From: Rhexocercosporidium sp. MPI-PUGE-AT-0058
Taxonomy: Eukaryota; Ascomycota; Leotiomycetes; Helotiales
Assembly (NCBI GenBank): GCA_020746875.1
Contig: JAGTJL010000012.1
Coordinates: 1,984,001-2,048,000 of the forward strand
DNA: 64,000 nucleotides
Reading direction: 5' to 3'
A program made the position numbers and the translations under genes. Each line of letters starts with the position of its first letter. Within the stretch, counting starts at the first letter, position 1. The notes under the pieces are model-generated. The model was given only the letters and a program-made list of their open reading frames with translations, searched no databases and had not been told where the DNA came from. Positions 25,896 through 36,931 of this stretch are shown one piece after another.

Positions 25896-28177
25896 TCATG
25901 TCCATCGCTCAAGGATCTGCAAACATCTCTGAAGCATGTCACTCTTTTGCTTCAGTTTGTCTTTCTCTTCCTCAAGTTCCTTATCTTCTTCAACGAGTCT
26001 TTGAAACTCTTTCGCCTCAATATCCCGGACATCAGGGATGAGTTCGCTAAGCCTTCGCATAAAATGCCTTTCAACGACCTGAGTCAAGACATTCGCAATG
26101 TAGCAGTCTCTCATGAACTGTTCTCGTTAGCAGAGCACTTATAAGATGGATTTTTCCATACTCTGTAATGGATCCAAGCCGATCTCAGAAAGTCATCGGC
26201 CTCCTCCTCCGTCCGATCACTCTGAGTGTGCCTATTCTGGAGTTCTGCAAGAGTGTTGGGATTCAGCTCAGGTGGTGGTCGTTTCGCATCCTTGTTTTGC
26301 AAGACCGCATCCTTCGCAACGGCGTTGATAGCTCTGGCCGCATTCCTCGCATTCCTCTGTTGCCTATACTCTGCCATGTACTTGGGATTGAAATTCAGCT
26401 GGGTTTTCGTGCGATCGTTCTCTATCTTGTTCAGTTCTGCTTTCGCTTCCTTCTTCAATTTTTCCAATCCAATACAGATCAGTTTGAAAACCCGGTTGGC
26501 AACAACCAGATGGCTGCCGAAGGTGAATTTATTCTCATTGAGAGATTCTGGAGCGAATGCCATCTCGGTGGCGTGCTTGAAGTAAAGCTCGCAATGCTCG
26601 AACGTCTTTCCGATATGCTCTTCAGCAATCTGATTCCAAGGCTTAGATTGCTCCCAGAAGAAGTCGTTGATGTTTCGAGGGTTGAACGTTCCCGGTAGCT
26701 CCATGCCTCGGTTTTCATCGAGATACTTCTTGGCGTCTTGTATCTCGACTTCAGGTGCTTTGGAACTTGGCGTCAGCTTCTTCATGGGAGAAACTCGTGA
26801 CTTCTTTGCAATGGAGCATTGATCTGCGTCTGGATTGAGGCCGGAGAGTTCGAGTTGGCTGACATATGAGTGTCCTTCGTTGAAGATCCGATCGCGGAAT
26901 AGCTCGCTTTGCTCCACAATCCTTGCTCGAAGTTTGATAGCATGATCTGCACCCAGATGAATCGTATCTTGTCCGTAGATACCTTCGACGTAGAACTGGG
27001 TTCGATTGATGAGAGATTGCGTTGCAGCATAGAAGATATCTTGCTTTTCTTTGACCGTCCTATTATCTCCTCCAAGTAGCTCACGTCGTGCCGTAAGTCC
27101 TTCTAATTGAAGCTTTGTCTTCGCAGCTAGAACTGGAAATTCTCGTCCTGCTGCTCCGAATAGGATTGTACTGAGACGAGCTCGTAAGGTATCGATGCCC
27201 AAATTCTCGGGTCCAAGCCGAGCCCATGGGTCTCTGCTGAGAAGATTCCTTTCCTCTGCATCTCGCTCTTCAATAGTCGTCCCGTTCTTCAGCTCATCTG
27301 AACTCCGATTTCGTAAGACATGCCAATCGTGCCTGATACTAACCTCATCCTTGCGCTGTCCCTGGGCAATGGCCACGCATGTCTCTGCTTGTGCCCTCTG
27401 AACCATATCAGGCCTTGTGATAATCCCAACAGTTCTCTCTCCTTTGCTGTCGTGCTGCTCACAAAGGGCGAGGACTCCCTGGTTCTTGAAGTCTATATTC
27501 GCTGGAACAACAGCTAATATCGTTGAGTTTGACTTCTTCATCTCGAACTCAACAATGTCGCGCACCAGTTGGATATTCTTCTGGTCTGATGCATCATGAT
27601 AGATCAACCCGGGGAGATCTAAGATCTGCAGGATCGGCCGGTCGGGGCCTGATATGGTAATGCTCAGTGTGTCTCGAGAGAATTTGGTTTGCTGTTGGGC
27701 ACCGAGGATGGCATCGGACGCTCTCTCGAACTGGTCTTGGAGCTCCGCGGATAGGTTGTTTAGATTCGTGATTGGCGCGAAGCGAGGCACACTCGTCTTG
27801 GATCCGGCTGCTTGTTCAATCTTGACTTCAACGATATCTTCCGGGTGGGTTCGCAGAGTAACTTTCGTCACAAAACGGGTGCAAGTATTCTCGCTTCTTG
27901 GAAAAGGTATCTCGGTGATAGCCTCAAGAACAGAGCTTTTCCCGGAGGATTGTAATCCACATACAATGATCTGAGGAAGGTCGAAATGATTCTCGATGTC
28001 GACTGCTTGGAGTTCCAACAGTGTGTTGAGTAGCTCGAGGTGTTTTGGATCTTCAGCGTGTAGGAATGCATTTTTCTTCGGCCGTGTTGGAGTTGCGTAT
28101 GCTCCGTTTCGATGTTGATGTGCTCGCCGTGGAGAGACTGGATCGTCGACGATCAATCCGGATGCCATTCTGTTCAT
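25896..28177 (-). CDS. Dynamin-like GTPase, Mx-type
   Basis: Large GTPase of the dynamin superfamily. Exons in transcript order are 28177-26162 and 26117-25896, giving 745 residues. The GTPase domain occupies about residues 45-330, with G1 GLQSSGKSS, a threonine-containing switch region (RFVTKVTLRTH), G3 DLPG and G4 TRPD (TKPD in many dynamins). A long helical stalk follows. The 44-nt intron at 26118-26161 has a GCTAAC branch site; splicing links WIHYR to FMRDCYIANVLTQVVERHF, restoring the GTPase effector/stalk helix. Without it the protein would stop at 26111. There is no pleckstrin homology or proline-rich domain, so it resembles Mx-like or fungal dynamin-like proteins rather than Vps1 or Dnm1. 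Such genes are often multicopy in this group. It shares a roughly 0.8-kb promoter region with the divergent zinc-finger-like gene. Confidence 0.9.
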
Positions 28178-28954
28178 GTTACTAAGCACCGGATAATACG
28201 GTGTATTTCTTCTTGAGGGCGTGGTTTTATCGTAGACTGAGAGGAAGAAATAGATTCTCCAGCAGCTACTGATTTACCAATATACAAGGAGATAGTTCTT
28301 GAATCTGGGTGAAGAAGAACTTGGAATGAAAAGGAAAGCTACGAAGCGCGGCTGAGGCGACAGCCTCAATCATTGCGACTTGACACCGATTAGAATCACC
28401 TCATTCAATAATAGGGGCGGAGAAAAAGCCATTCCAGCCACATATTGACGGCCTGAAACCTACGTACAGCTGCTGGTCACCGAGTATCGTGAAGGTATCG
28501 TGGAGGGCCAAGCCTATGGATCTCACGTTACACAAATGGGCTCAGCGCACTACGTGGGGACCAACAAAAGGCCAGAGCCTCAGCATGCAGAGATATTCTG
28601 CCTATCTCGACCCTTTGCTTCTTCTGTGCTGTATGCAACCTCAAGTGTTGTAAACGCCACGAAAGTAATGTCTTTGCTGGCAAAAGCACAGCGCACTCAG
28701 GCACCTGGCCTGGGGTGCGTTAGACGAATTGCATGTCACAACAAAACGCCTCAGTTTTCAAAGGGGTTCAGCTTTCAGCCCTGATTTCAGCCAAAACCGC
28801 CCTGGGCAATGATTCATAATGCATCGCCGATGCTACCACAGCCTGATGCTTTCACACTGCGGATAATAGATCCATTGTCTTCGGTCCCAATGTCCGCGAC
28901 TTATTCAATCGAGGTCTGTCAACTGTTTATTCTTTGATTGAAGCTAATGATAGT
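28178..28954. other. Divergent promoter region
   Basis: Shared upstream region of the dynamin-like gene (minus) and the zinc-finger-like gene (plus). An open frame at 28500-28784 has no recognisable feature. Nothing else seen. Confidence 0.4.
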
Positions 28955-30654
28955 ATGGACCCTGCCAGTATTTTAGCAATTGTTGGGGGAGTGTGTATGG
29001 TTGTCAAAGGTTGCATCGAGACGTATGAGACTTGGTCATCTTACTGCGAGCGCAGAGCTACTTTGACGGTCGGCAATGACATTAAACATCAAGAGGAGAA
29101 GCTATCGCACGAGCTTCAATCTAGTCCCTCAAAAGTTCAAGACCAGTACAATCAGCTTGTGACTTCACTTGATAGCCGTTTCACGCGGGCCAGCGATAGT
29201 CAGTACAATTCCACCACTTCGTTCGAACGCGAAAATGCTAATTCAGGTTGTGCTCAGAAGCAATCCAAAATGATTTTAACAAAATTCTGGGAAAGCAGCA
29301 GTACCTCATAAAGTACTTGCAGGGTCTCCGAAATCAGCCCTCAAGCTTCCAGAGCAACCCCAAGGTCATCCACTTGATTCGAGAATATGCAAAGGGAATT
29401 CAAGCAGACTTAACCAAAGCCATGCGAGATTTTGCGCAACGCTCGACGTCGACAACTTTAATCGACAAGATGTTAGACAAAGTACACGATCAAGACACAG
29501 AGCTTGACCCGGCAAGATGGCCACGAAAGTTCTGCTACGGAGCACTCTTGCTACAATCAGACGATGATCTCGGCGGCTCAGCCTTGGCTTGTGACCCAGC
29601 ATTGTTCGTACTCGGCTTCACATGCAAGTACTGCGGCTTGGAAGTGGGGGATTACAGAATGCGTAGTTCAAGGAAGACAGCGGTGTCTACCCGCCTCCTG
29701 GCGGCGTCACACGTCGTCTCATGTCCGTCATTCATGGATCGCCGTGCAGCGTACAAGTGCCTACCATGCCATGCAAAACACTTCGATATCGACTTTCCAT
29801 CTGCTACAGCGTTGGAGAGACATCTCAAAAAACACCCGAATAGCATGCAGCTGAAAGATATTGAAGAGAAAGATCTTATGGATGAGCTTCACATTGATCC
29901 AAAGGAGCTGGGACTGCAACCTGACCAAGAGGATGTAGAAAAAGAAGCGTGTCTTCCACGCTTTGTGGACAGAGCCGAATCGACAATGTATGAACCAGGC
30001 GTAGCTTCTCCCAGGAAAATCGGAAAATCCATGCCGGTTGATGCAGTCTCAATTGATTCCGTCGATAGCACACTTGCACCAGTTCCGGCATCGAACGCAC
30101 CATGGAACGCTGGAAGTGCAGACTTCCAGCACTACCCAGACAGCATACCAGAGCTAGACTCGGGTAACCAGTGCCATACTCCACCACTACCTTCCGCTAA
30201 AGCTCGAGGTTCTCCCAGGCCAAGCTCAAGCCGTCATCCACAGACTATTCCACAGCCTCCCGACTATCATATGCCGGGTCTCCAACCTAGCATCAACGTC
30301 CCTTCTCGAAACCACACTCCGAATCCATATCAACAAGGTTATCCAGGTCCCGGGCACACTGATAATGCAACCTACCAACAGCACTCACAATTGCAAGGCC
30401 AACAAAACCAGCCAGCACCGCCAGTCCCAGGCAGGCCGCCCCCTAAACAGCAAAGCCACCAGAATAACCAGTCTGTAGGTAGGGCATCTTCGGAAAGTGA
30501 CCAGCATAATCGGACTTATAGCATGGGACAAAAGCCAGTTTCAACGATGAATGATATTTCGGAGGGGTACCATCACAAGCAGCCTTCAGGTAGGCATGTT
30601 CCTGAGACAGATGAGAAGACCGGGTTCTTCAGGCGCAATAAGAACAAGAAGTAG
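28955..30654 (+). CDS. Fungal protein with STAND-type N-terminal helices and C2H2-like zinc motif
   Basis: Two exons, 28955-29198 and 29258-30654, encode 546 residues. The N-terminus (MDPASILAIVGGVCMVVKGC) resembles the hydrophobic helix that opens many fungal NLR/STAND-associated N-terminal domains; helical segments follow to about residue 170. The centre has paired cysteines (FTCKYCGLEVGD) and then a C2H2-like finger (YKCLPCHAKHF, later LERHLKKH). The last 250 residues are disordered and rich in Pro, Gln and Ser, ending in a basic tail (FFRRNKNKK). No NACHT or NB-ARC nucleotide-binding domain is present, so it is not itself a complete NLR. The start was set at the first ATG in frame; the exon join uses a TGCTAAT branch and AG at 29257. 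Function unknown. Confidence 0.75.
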
Positions 30655-32305
30655 GCAACTTTGTGTCGTTTCATTTCTAGAAAATAGTGCGGTGTGAAAA
30701 TTTATGACAAGTTGGAAAGCAAGAATCGCGTCTCTTTCATTGCGAGATGAGCAAAGTGTTTGGCCAAGTTATGTGTGTTTATATTGACTGATCGACCAAT
30801 ACGCGAAATCTAGTAATTGCATTCGGAAGCTTACAGCGCAAGTGTAAGACCAGACGTTCTCTTTTGCATTCAATATTAAAGGCGCGATTATCCAATGAAT
30901 AAGACAGACACGAAGACCACTTGTGTGGTGAGAGTAGCTAGACGTAAACTGTTCTGAGGTCTACGAGTAGCAAAAGAAATAGGCTGCTTCAACGTCCCAC
31001 CCCCCCTCCCGTATAGCAAACCTTCCAAAGTAAATTTGGGAGTACAAACTTACTCCATCTCCTGTCCACGCAGCCACTACTCAACTCGAATCATTTTCGT
31101 AGGATAGCAAATAAGTTTCCACTCCCACCCATGCATATCATAACGATATGTATTCAGTGTTCCCTGCGTAAACCACCACTGTCTCCATTTGCCAGGATGA
31201 TCCATGAAAAGGCAGAGTTTGAGAGAGGGGCATGCCTAGATGTCTTTACCGAGTGGGCTACAGCCTGCAAGCGGCTTTGCGAACTAGGCAGCTATGTTGT
31301 AGCCGTCGTTCGGGCGGTTGACCGATGCCTCATTACTTTCCTGGCAACACACGGTTGGCCTACCGATTTGTCTGACCGAGTTGCTATGGTTGTCGACTTG
31401 TTGCAAAGCCATGGTAAGCACTGGGATGCGTGTTTGGCTCTACTTGGGAGGTTGCTCTCGGCGGAGACATAGATGCGAACTGTTCAAAATCGATGATAGC
31501 TTCTTTTTCTGCCCAGATCGAGGAGCATTTGGTGCTTTAAGTAGCCTGGCCAAATTTTTCAAGGAATCGGCTAAGACGATACTTCGCAGAGAGCAGACAT
31601 AGAGCCGCGATAATATGAACGGATCAGAGAGTAGAACGTTGCAGCAGCCATTTCTCTGGTCTTTTGCTTCTCGTGGAGCAATGATCGGTTAGGAAAGACT
31701 AGATCTACAGTAGCAGACATTAGCGCTGTAGCTTGAAAGCTCGCATCTACAGTGAATAGAATGTCAGCAACAAAGCAGACTAGAAGTTTGTTTGACAGCA
31801 GATCTTTGGGACATAGTGACAAAGCTGTGTTCATTGAATACTGAACTTGAAACTTGTCCCAAGAGAGTACCATCGAAAGAGCTACCTTTACTTCTTCTCG
31901 CAACTACGAAATAAGAAAAAAATTATTATACCTTCTAGTAATTCACTAAGAGTAATTAGGTATAGAGAATCATCTTCTTATTTCTGGTCAAGCTTATAGG
32001 CTGTATATGCGATCCTCTTGAACTGACTCATGTTTTAGAGACAATTGCAGAATGCTCCTATCTTCGTTTAAACATGTAAGTTACTTTGCCTCCCTAACTA
32101 CGTTGACTGATATCACGGAGACCTTCTGGGCCATGACCAGTGCAAAACACTCCCAGTAGCTACTAGTCAATCTCAATCTCTATAATCTATCGCTACGTCT
32201 AGCATTATCATGAGCCAATTCTAGCAAACAAGCAAGTGACTGATACTATTCACTAACCAATGGCCAGTTTTTCAATCATCGCCGCTGCGATCGCACTCCC
32301 TTCTT
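30655..32305. other. Gene-poor region with one doubtful small ORF
   Basis: About 1.65 kb. The open frame 31131-31472 on the plus strand (113 codons, or 91 from the ATG at 31197) has a fairly protein-like composition (FTEWATACKRLCELG) but no recognisable domain and no second line of support. Another on the minus strand (31571-31903) is weaker. The rest, including AT-rich sequence near 31915-31960, shows nothing. Confidence 0.3.
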
Positions 32306-33429
32306 CTAACCCCCCCTTGTGGTGCCTTCTTGAAACTTAACTATTCTCTCGATAGCGCCGGCCCAAATGCCACCCTCATATTCCGCAACGGAGATCTCAT
32401 CACAAATGCCATTTTCTCTCATGTATTTTAGCAATCCTGGCTCTTCGGCAAACATTGGACGCAGAACATAAACAAGCGCTTTGTTCATGCCAACACATTC
32501 TGAGACGGTGCCGTATCCTGGACGTGTCAGTATTCGTAATTCCCGCACTTCCAGCTTTCCAACTCACCTATTTTGCCCAGCACGACGTCTGCCGCCCAAA
32601 CCAAATCTGGTGAATAAACATCCTTTGGGAACCTGAAGAACCTCCCATCTTCCACTTCTTCAGAAGACAGGCATATCCAACCGTCTGGCAAATTCGGAGT
32701 CTTTCTGTTCCCACTCTTGTCCAGCACTTGTCCACCGAACTGCACAAGCAATACTCTACATTCTATCATCTCTTTTGGAACGCCCAGTCCCTCAAGTACC
32801 TCCCCTCTCGCTTTCCTGGCCGGTCGAAAAACAAGTGGAGCGTCTACTACTCTCTTCCCTCTATCTTCCAGGCGCCAGTGCTTCTCCACGAACGGGAATG
32901 AAATAAACCCCGGCAAGCGCACCGCATAGTCATACTCTGCATACAACTTTTCAATTTTCTCCACCATCTTCATCTCTGCTTCTCTCGTTGAAGAAGGGAG
33001 ATACGTTAGAAGCTTCTCGAATATAGCGTCGAAAGTAAAATTGGAGACCAAGATAGACTTGACGTTTGCACTAGACCGTGCCATTGGATACGGTGCATCT
33101 GCTAGTATGAGATTGCATTTCGTCTCCTCCAGGATGGCATTCATCTTAGCCTGCCATTCTGGTCTCTCCGCTGCGGCCAAGAAAGAAGCTAGATTCGCGA
33201 AGCTCGTCTTCGCATCGATGGTATAAGGCTGTGGCTGGATGATCGCAGAGTCCACTTCTTGCGATATAAAGGACACGCGTGGGGAGGTAGGGAAGAGATG
33301 TGTGGGTGCTGTGGTGATGACCGTCACGTGTGTTGTTGGCGATGAAGAGAGCAGAGCGGATATCAGTTGCGCAGAGCGCGTCGCGTGACCATAGCCGTGC
33401 CCCGAAATGTAGTAAATTATCCGGAGCAT
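32306..33429 (-). CDS. Glycosyltransferase-like protein, plant arabinokinase N-terminal type
   Basis: Stand-alone GT-B-like glycosyltransferase of 357 residues in two exons (33429-32568 and 32517-32306). The start was chosen at MLRIIYYISGHGYGHATRS, where the glycine/histidine motif GHGYGHATR matches the nucleotide-sugar-transferase-like region that precedes the kinase domain in plant L-arabinokinases. Later features are VLLVQFGGQ at the start of the second Rossmann half, DVVLGKIGYGTVSECV (donor-binding Gly and Glu region) and YVLRPMFAEEPGL. No membrane anchor or signal is seen, so a cytosolic enzyme is expected. Its acceptor and sugar donor cannot be told. The intron (50 nt) lies inside the conserved KIGYGT motif and its removal restores the motif, which supports the model. 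Confidence 0.8.
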
Positions 33430-33857
33430 CGTGTTGCTGTGTATCGACGGGAAGAACACGAAGTAAGGTGAAGCGGTGACGGTCGAGCGAGGTTTGATGA
33501 CCACCACGTGATTAGATTGATATGGTCATGAGTTTTGTGTATGACTTTTGAGGTGTTGATAAGGACCGTTTCTACCGTGAGCTACCAGATAAGTTGAGTT
33601 TTGATCGCGCCCCGTACAAATTTCGCGACTTGACACGTGACTGCGCAGCCCCTTTTTTTGAACTTCGAAGTGTTTTGTTTTTTAGCGAGAAGGAAAATTA
33701 CCCCGCACCCGCAACCCGTAGCCTCCAGAATTGCTCTATTTCCTGCGACAAGCAGCAATACCGCTTCGAGTTGCGGGCTATCATAGCTACTTCTAATTAT
33801 CGTCGTTCTTCAGAATTTCCAATACAAACATGGGCAAAGATACATTCATCCTCGCCT
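33430..33857. other. Intergenic region
   Basis: Promoter side of the glycosyltransferase gene. The plus-strand frame at 33594-33938 is not convincing. Nothing else seen. Confidence 0.4.
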
Positions 33858-34649
33858 CTAAAAAATGAACGTCCTAACAAGGAGAACAATACAGTACAAA
33901 ATGGTCAAAGCCCGCACGATCTCGCGAACAAGCGGTAAAATACCCCAGATTTGTCTCATCTCTTTGAAATTTGGGTAGCCGGCTCCAGTTTTTGGGGCGA
34001 AGTTCCAAAAATCCTCTATATTCGCCACAGCAGGTGGGAAGCCACGTACAAAACAGGTACCATCTAAGCCAATGCTAGCATAAGCCACTAATTAGGAGGC
34101 AATATCGAGTTAGCAAGTAAATTTCTAACCATAGGAATGATATAATTCTGTTCTTCTTTGTCTTCCAAGCCCTCACTAATCAACGCCCGCAGCACCCAAG
34201 CAAAATCCAACAAATATTAAGTGGAAATATACGCGACAATTCCTCCCCATCAATCTAGCACGCAACTTCGATTTCCGTTTTTTTGAGCTAGTCTTGATGG
34301 CTCCCGAGTCAAGAAAAGCGATCTCTCTTCCACCAAGCCATTTTGGTAGCAAGTAGCACTGTAGCACGCAGAATGCGATATCCGTTGTCATGAATTGATA
34401 TGCCACGGCACAGCGCTGGTCATGTATATACCCTGGAGGTAGACTGATGACGAGGCTGTTGGTTCGGAGAGGAAATACCCGGATCGCTCCGAGAGGAGTT
34501 GCCACCGCAGTTGATCCAAAGTTGCGTACTACCATGAAATCGCGACCCCAGTACAGAAGCGCAAGAATGGTGAAGTAGCAGAGGAATATAGGAGCTGTCT
34601 TCACCACAGGTTGTGAGAAGAATTCTGTTGGAGTCAGTTTTAAAATCAA
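33858..34649 (-). CDS. Putative polytopic membrane protein, incomplete model
   Basis: Two adjacent open frames look like exons of one membrane protein. The upstream one (34649-34176) contains hydrophobic helices (APIFLCYFTILALLYW, and further on DIAFCVLQCYLLPKWLGG and VYFHLIFVGFCLGAAGVD). The downstream frame (about 34075-33858) continues with GLDGTCFVRGFPP, IEDFWNFAPKTG and a final hydrophobic helix. A GTGAGG donor after GVD and an acceptor at TTATGCTAG join them in phase. The 5' end is unclear: a GTAAGA-donor/CCAACAG-acceptor intron lies just upstream, but the frame that best matches would create a stop, so the first exon could not be fixed. Family not recognised; a membrane-bound acyltransferase or integral-membrane enzyme is only a guess. 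Confidence 0.4.
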
Positions 34650-34935
34650 GACCAGGGGACTTGCTCTTGCATATCTTACATCGATTGCATGTGATTTGAG
34701 AACGGGTCAAGGGATTCCATCGTTCTAGGAGCAGCCAACATGGCACCAATGTCCAGTCCCGGAACTGGCTCAAACCTTTGAGATTTTCTCTCACTTGAGG
34801 TATTGGAATTCGCCATATCCCACAAGAAAAGATGTTGAAGTTTGATTGCAAAAAAAGTGGGCTGCTTAGTATGTAAAATGAATTAAATGACCTCACACAA
34901 GGTGCGGCAAAGCTGTAGGAGATAGCGCTAAACAA

Positions 34936-35299
34936 AAGAAACGTAAACTTACATCTCTAATACCAGTTCTTCAAGAGAATTAGACACAGACTACATTAAG
35001 CCTGATAATTGCTGCTTCAATTTGGCGATGAGGTAGAGATCGCTTCGCCGCCAAATTCGTATTACTGGTGGTTTTATGCGGCAGGAGAAGCAAATGTCGG
35101 CGTCCCTTGATAAAAGGCAGGCGAGATTCCGTAGCACAATTAATTTACCCACTCCACGATATAAATGTTGCATGGAATGGAAACACTGTAGTGTCCAAGA
35201 GAAATGAAACTGAGAGAACAACGGACTTCTAAATATACTGCCCTCCACCCACTAACAATTAGACCGTTAATCAACCCAATGTTCCTCAACCATCTTGCA
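34936..35299. other. Intergenic region
   Basis: About 360 bases between two genes of the same orientation. No supportable feature. Confidence 0.4.
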
Positions 35300-36253
35300 C
35301 TATTCAATGTAGCCGCTTAGTGGCACACTGTGATCTTCTTTTGAGTACTTCTCCAGGTCTTCGTCTCCCATCCAAACTATAATACACATTTGATCATGCC
35401 CAGGGATGCCACAACAGATACTCAGCCCCTCTTTGAAACGATGAAGTCTCTTGAGCCAGTCGCCTAGTTGAGTGAAATGCAGAATGCGAGGGGTCGACCC
35501 CAGGTCTTGGCCATAGAAGAATTCTCGCCTTTTTAGCTCCCAGGGAGATAGTGACCAGGGATCTCCGGTTCGCCGAATTTGACGGACCTCGTAGAGCCAT
35601 TGACCTTGAGAGAGTGGCAAGGGAATGGTATTCGGTTCATACGACTCGAACTGGGACCACTGAGACGTGTTCGATGCCCAGAGGAGCAGTCTCTGGCGAA
35701 ACTCTGAAAAGCCTGATGGGAAGGAGCGAATCGCGAACCCGCAACAGTAAATTGGCTCTCCGAAAGTATGGATACCAATGAGTCTTGCTGAATTGGCGTG
35801 GTTAATCGCGGGAGGATGGGTGGGAGATATAGACGGCTGTGACGGAGGAGAAGGCGCAGATTGGAGTGTAGCAGCAGGCGCCTGCTGATATCCGTTCCCG
35901 CCCAGATGTTGAAATCGTCTTTCCACAGATTTTTCCTGCCCATCGTCTGCCGTCAATATGCCCGGCACCAGAATTTCAGGATCAATGCGCTGTTGCAGAG
36001 GTTCTGGGATACATAAATCAGATATGTTCCCCGCGGAAATCTTCTCGTCATCAAGAATCGCAGGATCGAAGTTTCGCATTGCGTCGGATAGAAGTTCACG
36101 TTCTGGATTGTGCGAGTCTCGTAATAGTTGTACTGGCGGGTTGAAGTAAGTTCTGTCGGGAGAGACTGATGAATGGGAGAGAATGATGGCGTCTTGTTCG
36201 GGACTTTCGACCGCCTCGGCCGTCCAAGCATATGCTGGAGTTGGGGATGACAT
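35300..36253 (-). CDS. Hypothetical protein, intronless
   Basis: Single uninterrupted frame of 317 residues from an ATG at 36253. I do not recognise the family. Residues 1-160 are acidic and disordered and include a Pro/Ser stretch (SAPSPPSQPSISPTHPP). Residues 160-310 look globular and are rich in Trp, Phe and Tyr: LIGIHTFGEPIYCCGFAIRS, LLLWASNTSQWSQFESYE, LSPWELKRREFFYGQD and IVWMGDEDLEKYSKED. No signal peptide, membrane segment or metal motif is evident. The protein may be lineage-restricted. Confidence 0.65.
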   Translation of the reverse strand: MSSPTPAYAWTAEAVESPEQDAIILSHSSVSPDRTYFNPPVQLLRDSHNPERELLSDAMRNFDPAILDDEKISAGNISDLCIPEPLQQRIDPEILVPGILTADDGQEKSVERRFQHLGGNGYQQAPAATLQSAPSPPSQPSISPTHPPAINHANSARLIGIHTFGEPIYCCGFAIRSFPSGFSEFRQRLLLWASNTSQWSQFESYEPNTIPLPLSQGQWLYEVRQIRRTGDPWSLSPWELKRREFFYGQDLGSTPRILHFTQLGDWLKRLHRFKEGLSICCGIPGHDQMCIIVWMGDEDLEKYSKEDHSVPLSGYIE

Positions 36254-36931
36254 TGTGTAGTGTAGATATGGTAGTGATATTGTTGAACTTAGAGTTTACA
36301 AAGCATATTTGGAAAAGGGGGGGGGGGGTGAGATTCGGTACGTACAGTGGCTAGAAAGGCAGGGACGAAGGGTCTAGGAAGACAGAAGTTTTTGTTTCGC
36401 AAGATCGTTCTTGCCGAGTAAATCGGTTCAATCATCAAAAATTACGGTCGAGATGAGGCACAGGTTTAATTTGATGGTTTTTCATATCATACAGAAACAG
36501 TGGTATCCTACAAAACGATCTGGATACGTCCTCGGACATACATCCAAAGTGGCTGTCCCACGTCTGGTGAAAGGGTTTCCCATTTTTGTGGTTCGTCAGC
36601 CCCTCATCCAGCCCTCCTGGATACGTTGCGAGGTTCGTCTGCACGTCTGCTAAAGTACGGCTGGAAATTCCTTTTCGTCCCCAGGTGTAATAAGCGCGGG
36701 AATGTGAAGTGGTAACCTTGAATCGTCACGGGCGATCAGATATCCATCCGTCCGTCCCCACCCGATCTATGTAGACTCTCCAAGCAGTGAACCAATCATT
36801 CCATCTGAGAGTGTATATGCATAATCCAGACCGTCACGAACGATCAGATGTCCCTCCCTCCCTCCATATCTGATTTCACCAAGACTCTCCAAGCAGCAAC
36901 CCAATCCCTCCATCTCTCAACATCGCATGTA
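36254..36931. other. Intergenic region with G tract
   Basis: About 680 bases. It contains a 12-base G run (36317-36328) and a near-repeat of GATCAGAT-type words with CCxTCC around 36725-36870. The plus-strand frame 36848-37276 is antisense to the Zn2Cys6-like gene and is probably a shadow. No gene seen. Confidence 0.4.

Noticed and set aside
25896..26114. Separate small gene on the minus strand
   Set aside because: It joins in phase through a 44-nt intron to the dynamin-like gene and encodes its C-terminal effector helix.
28955..30654. Complete NLR/STAND receptor
   Set aside because: No P-loop, Walker B or repeat domain is present; only an N-terminal helix of that kind and a zinc-finger-like centre.
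36317..36328. G homopolymer as a regulatory or G-quadruplex element
   Set aside because: A single run with no further spaced G tracts; likely a simple repeat and also prone to sequencing error.
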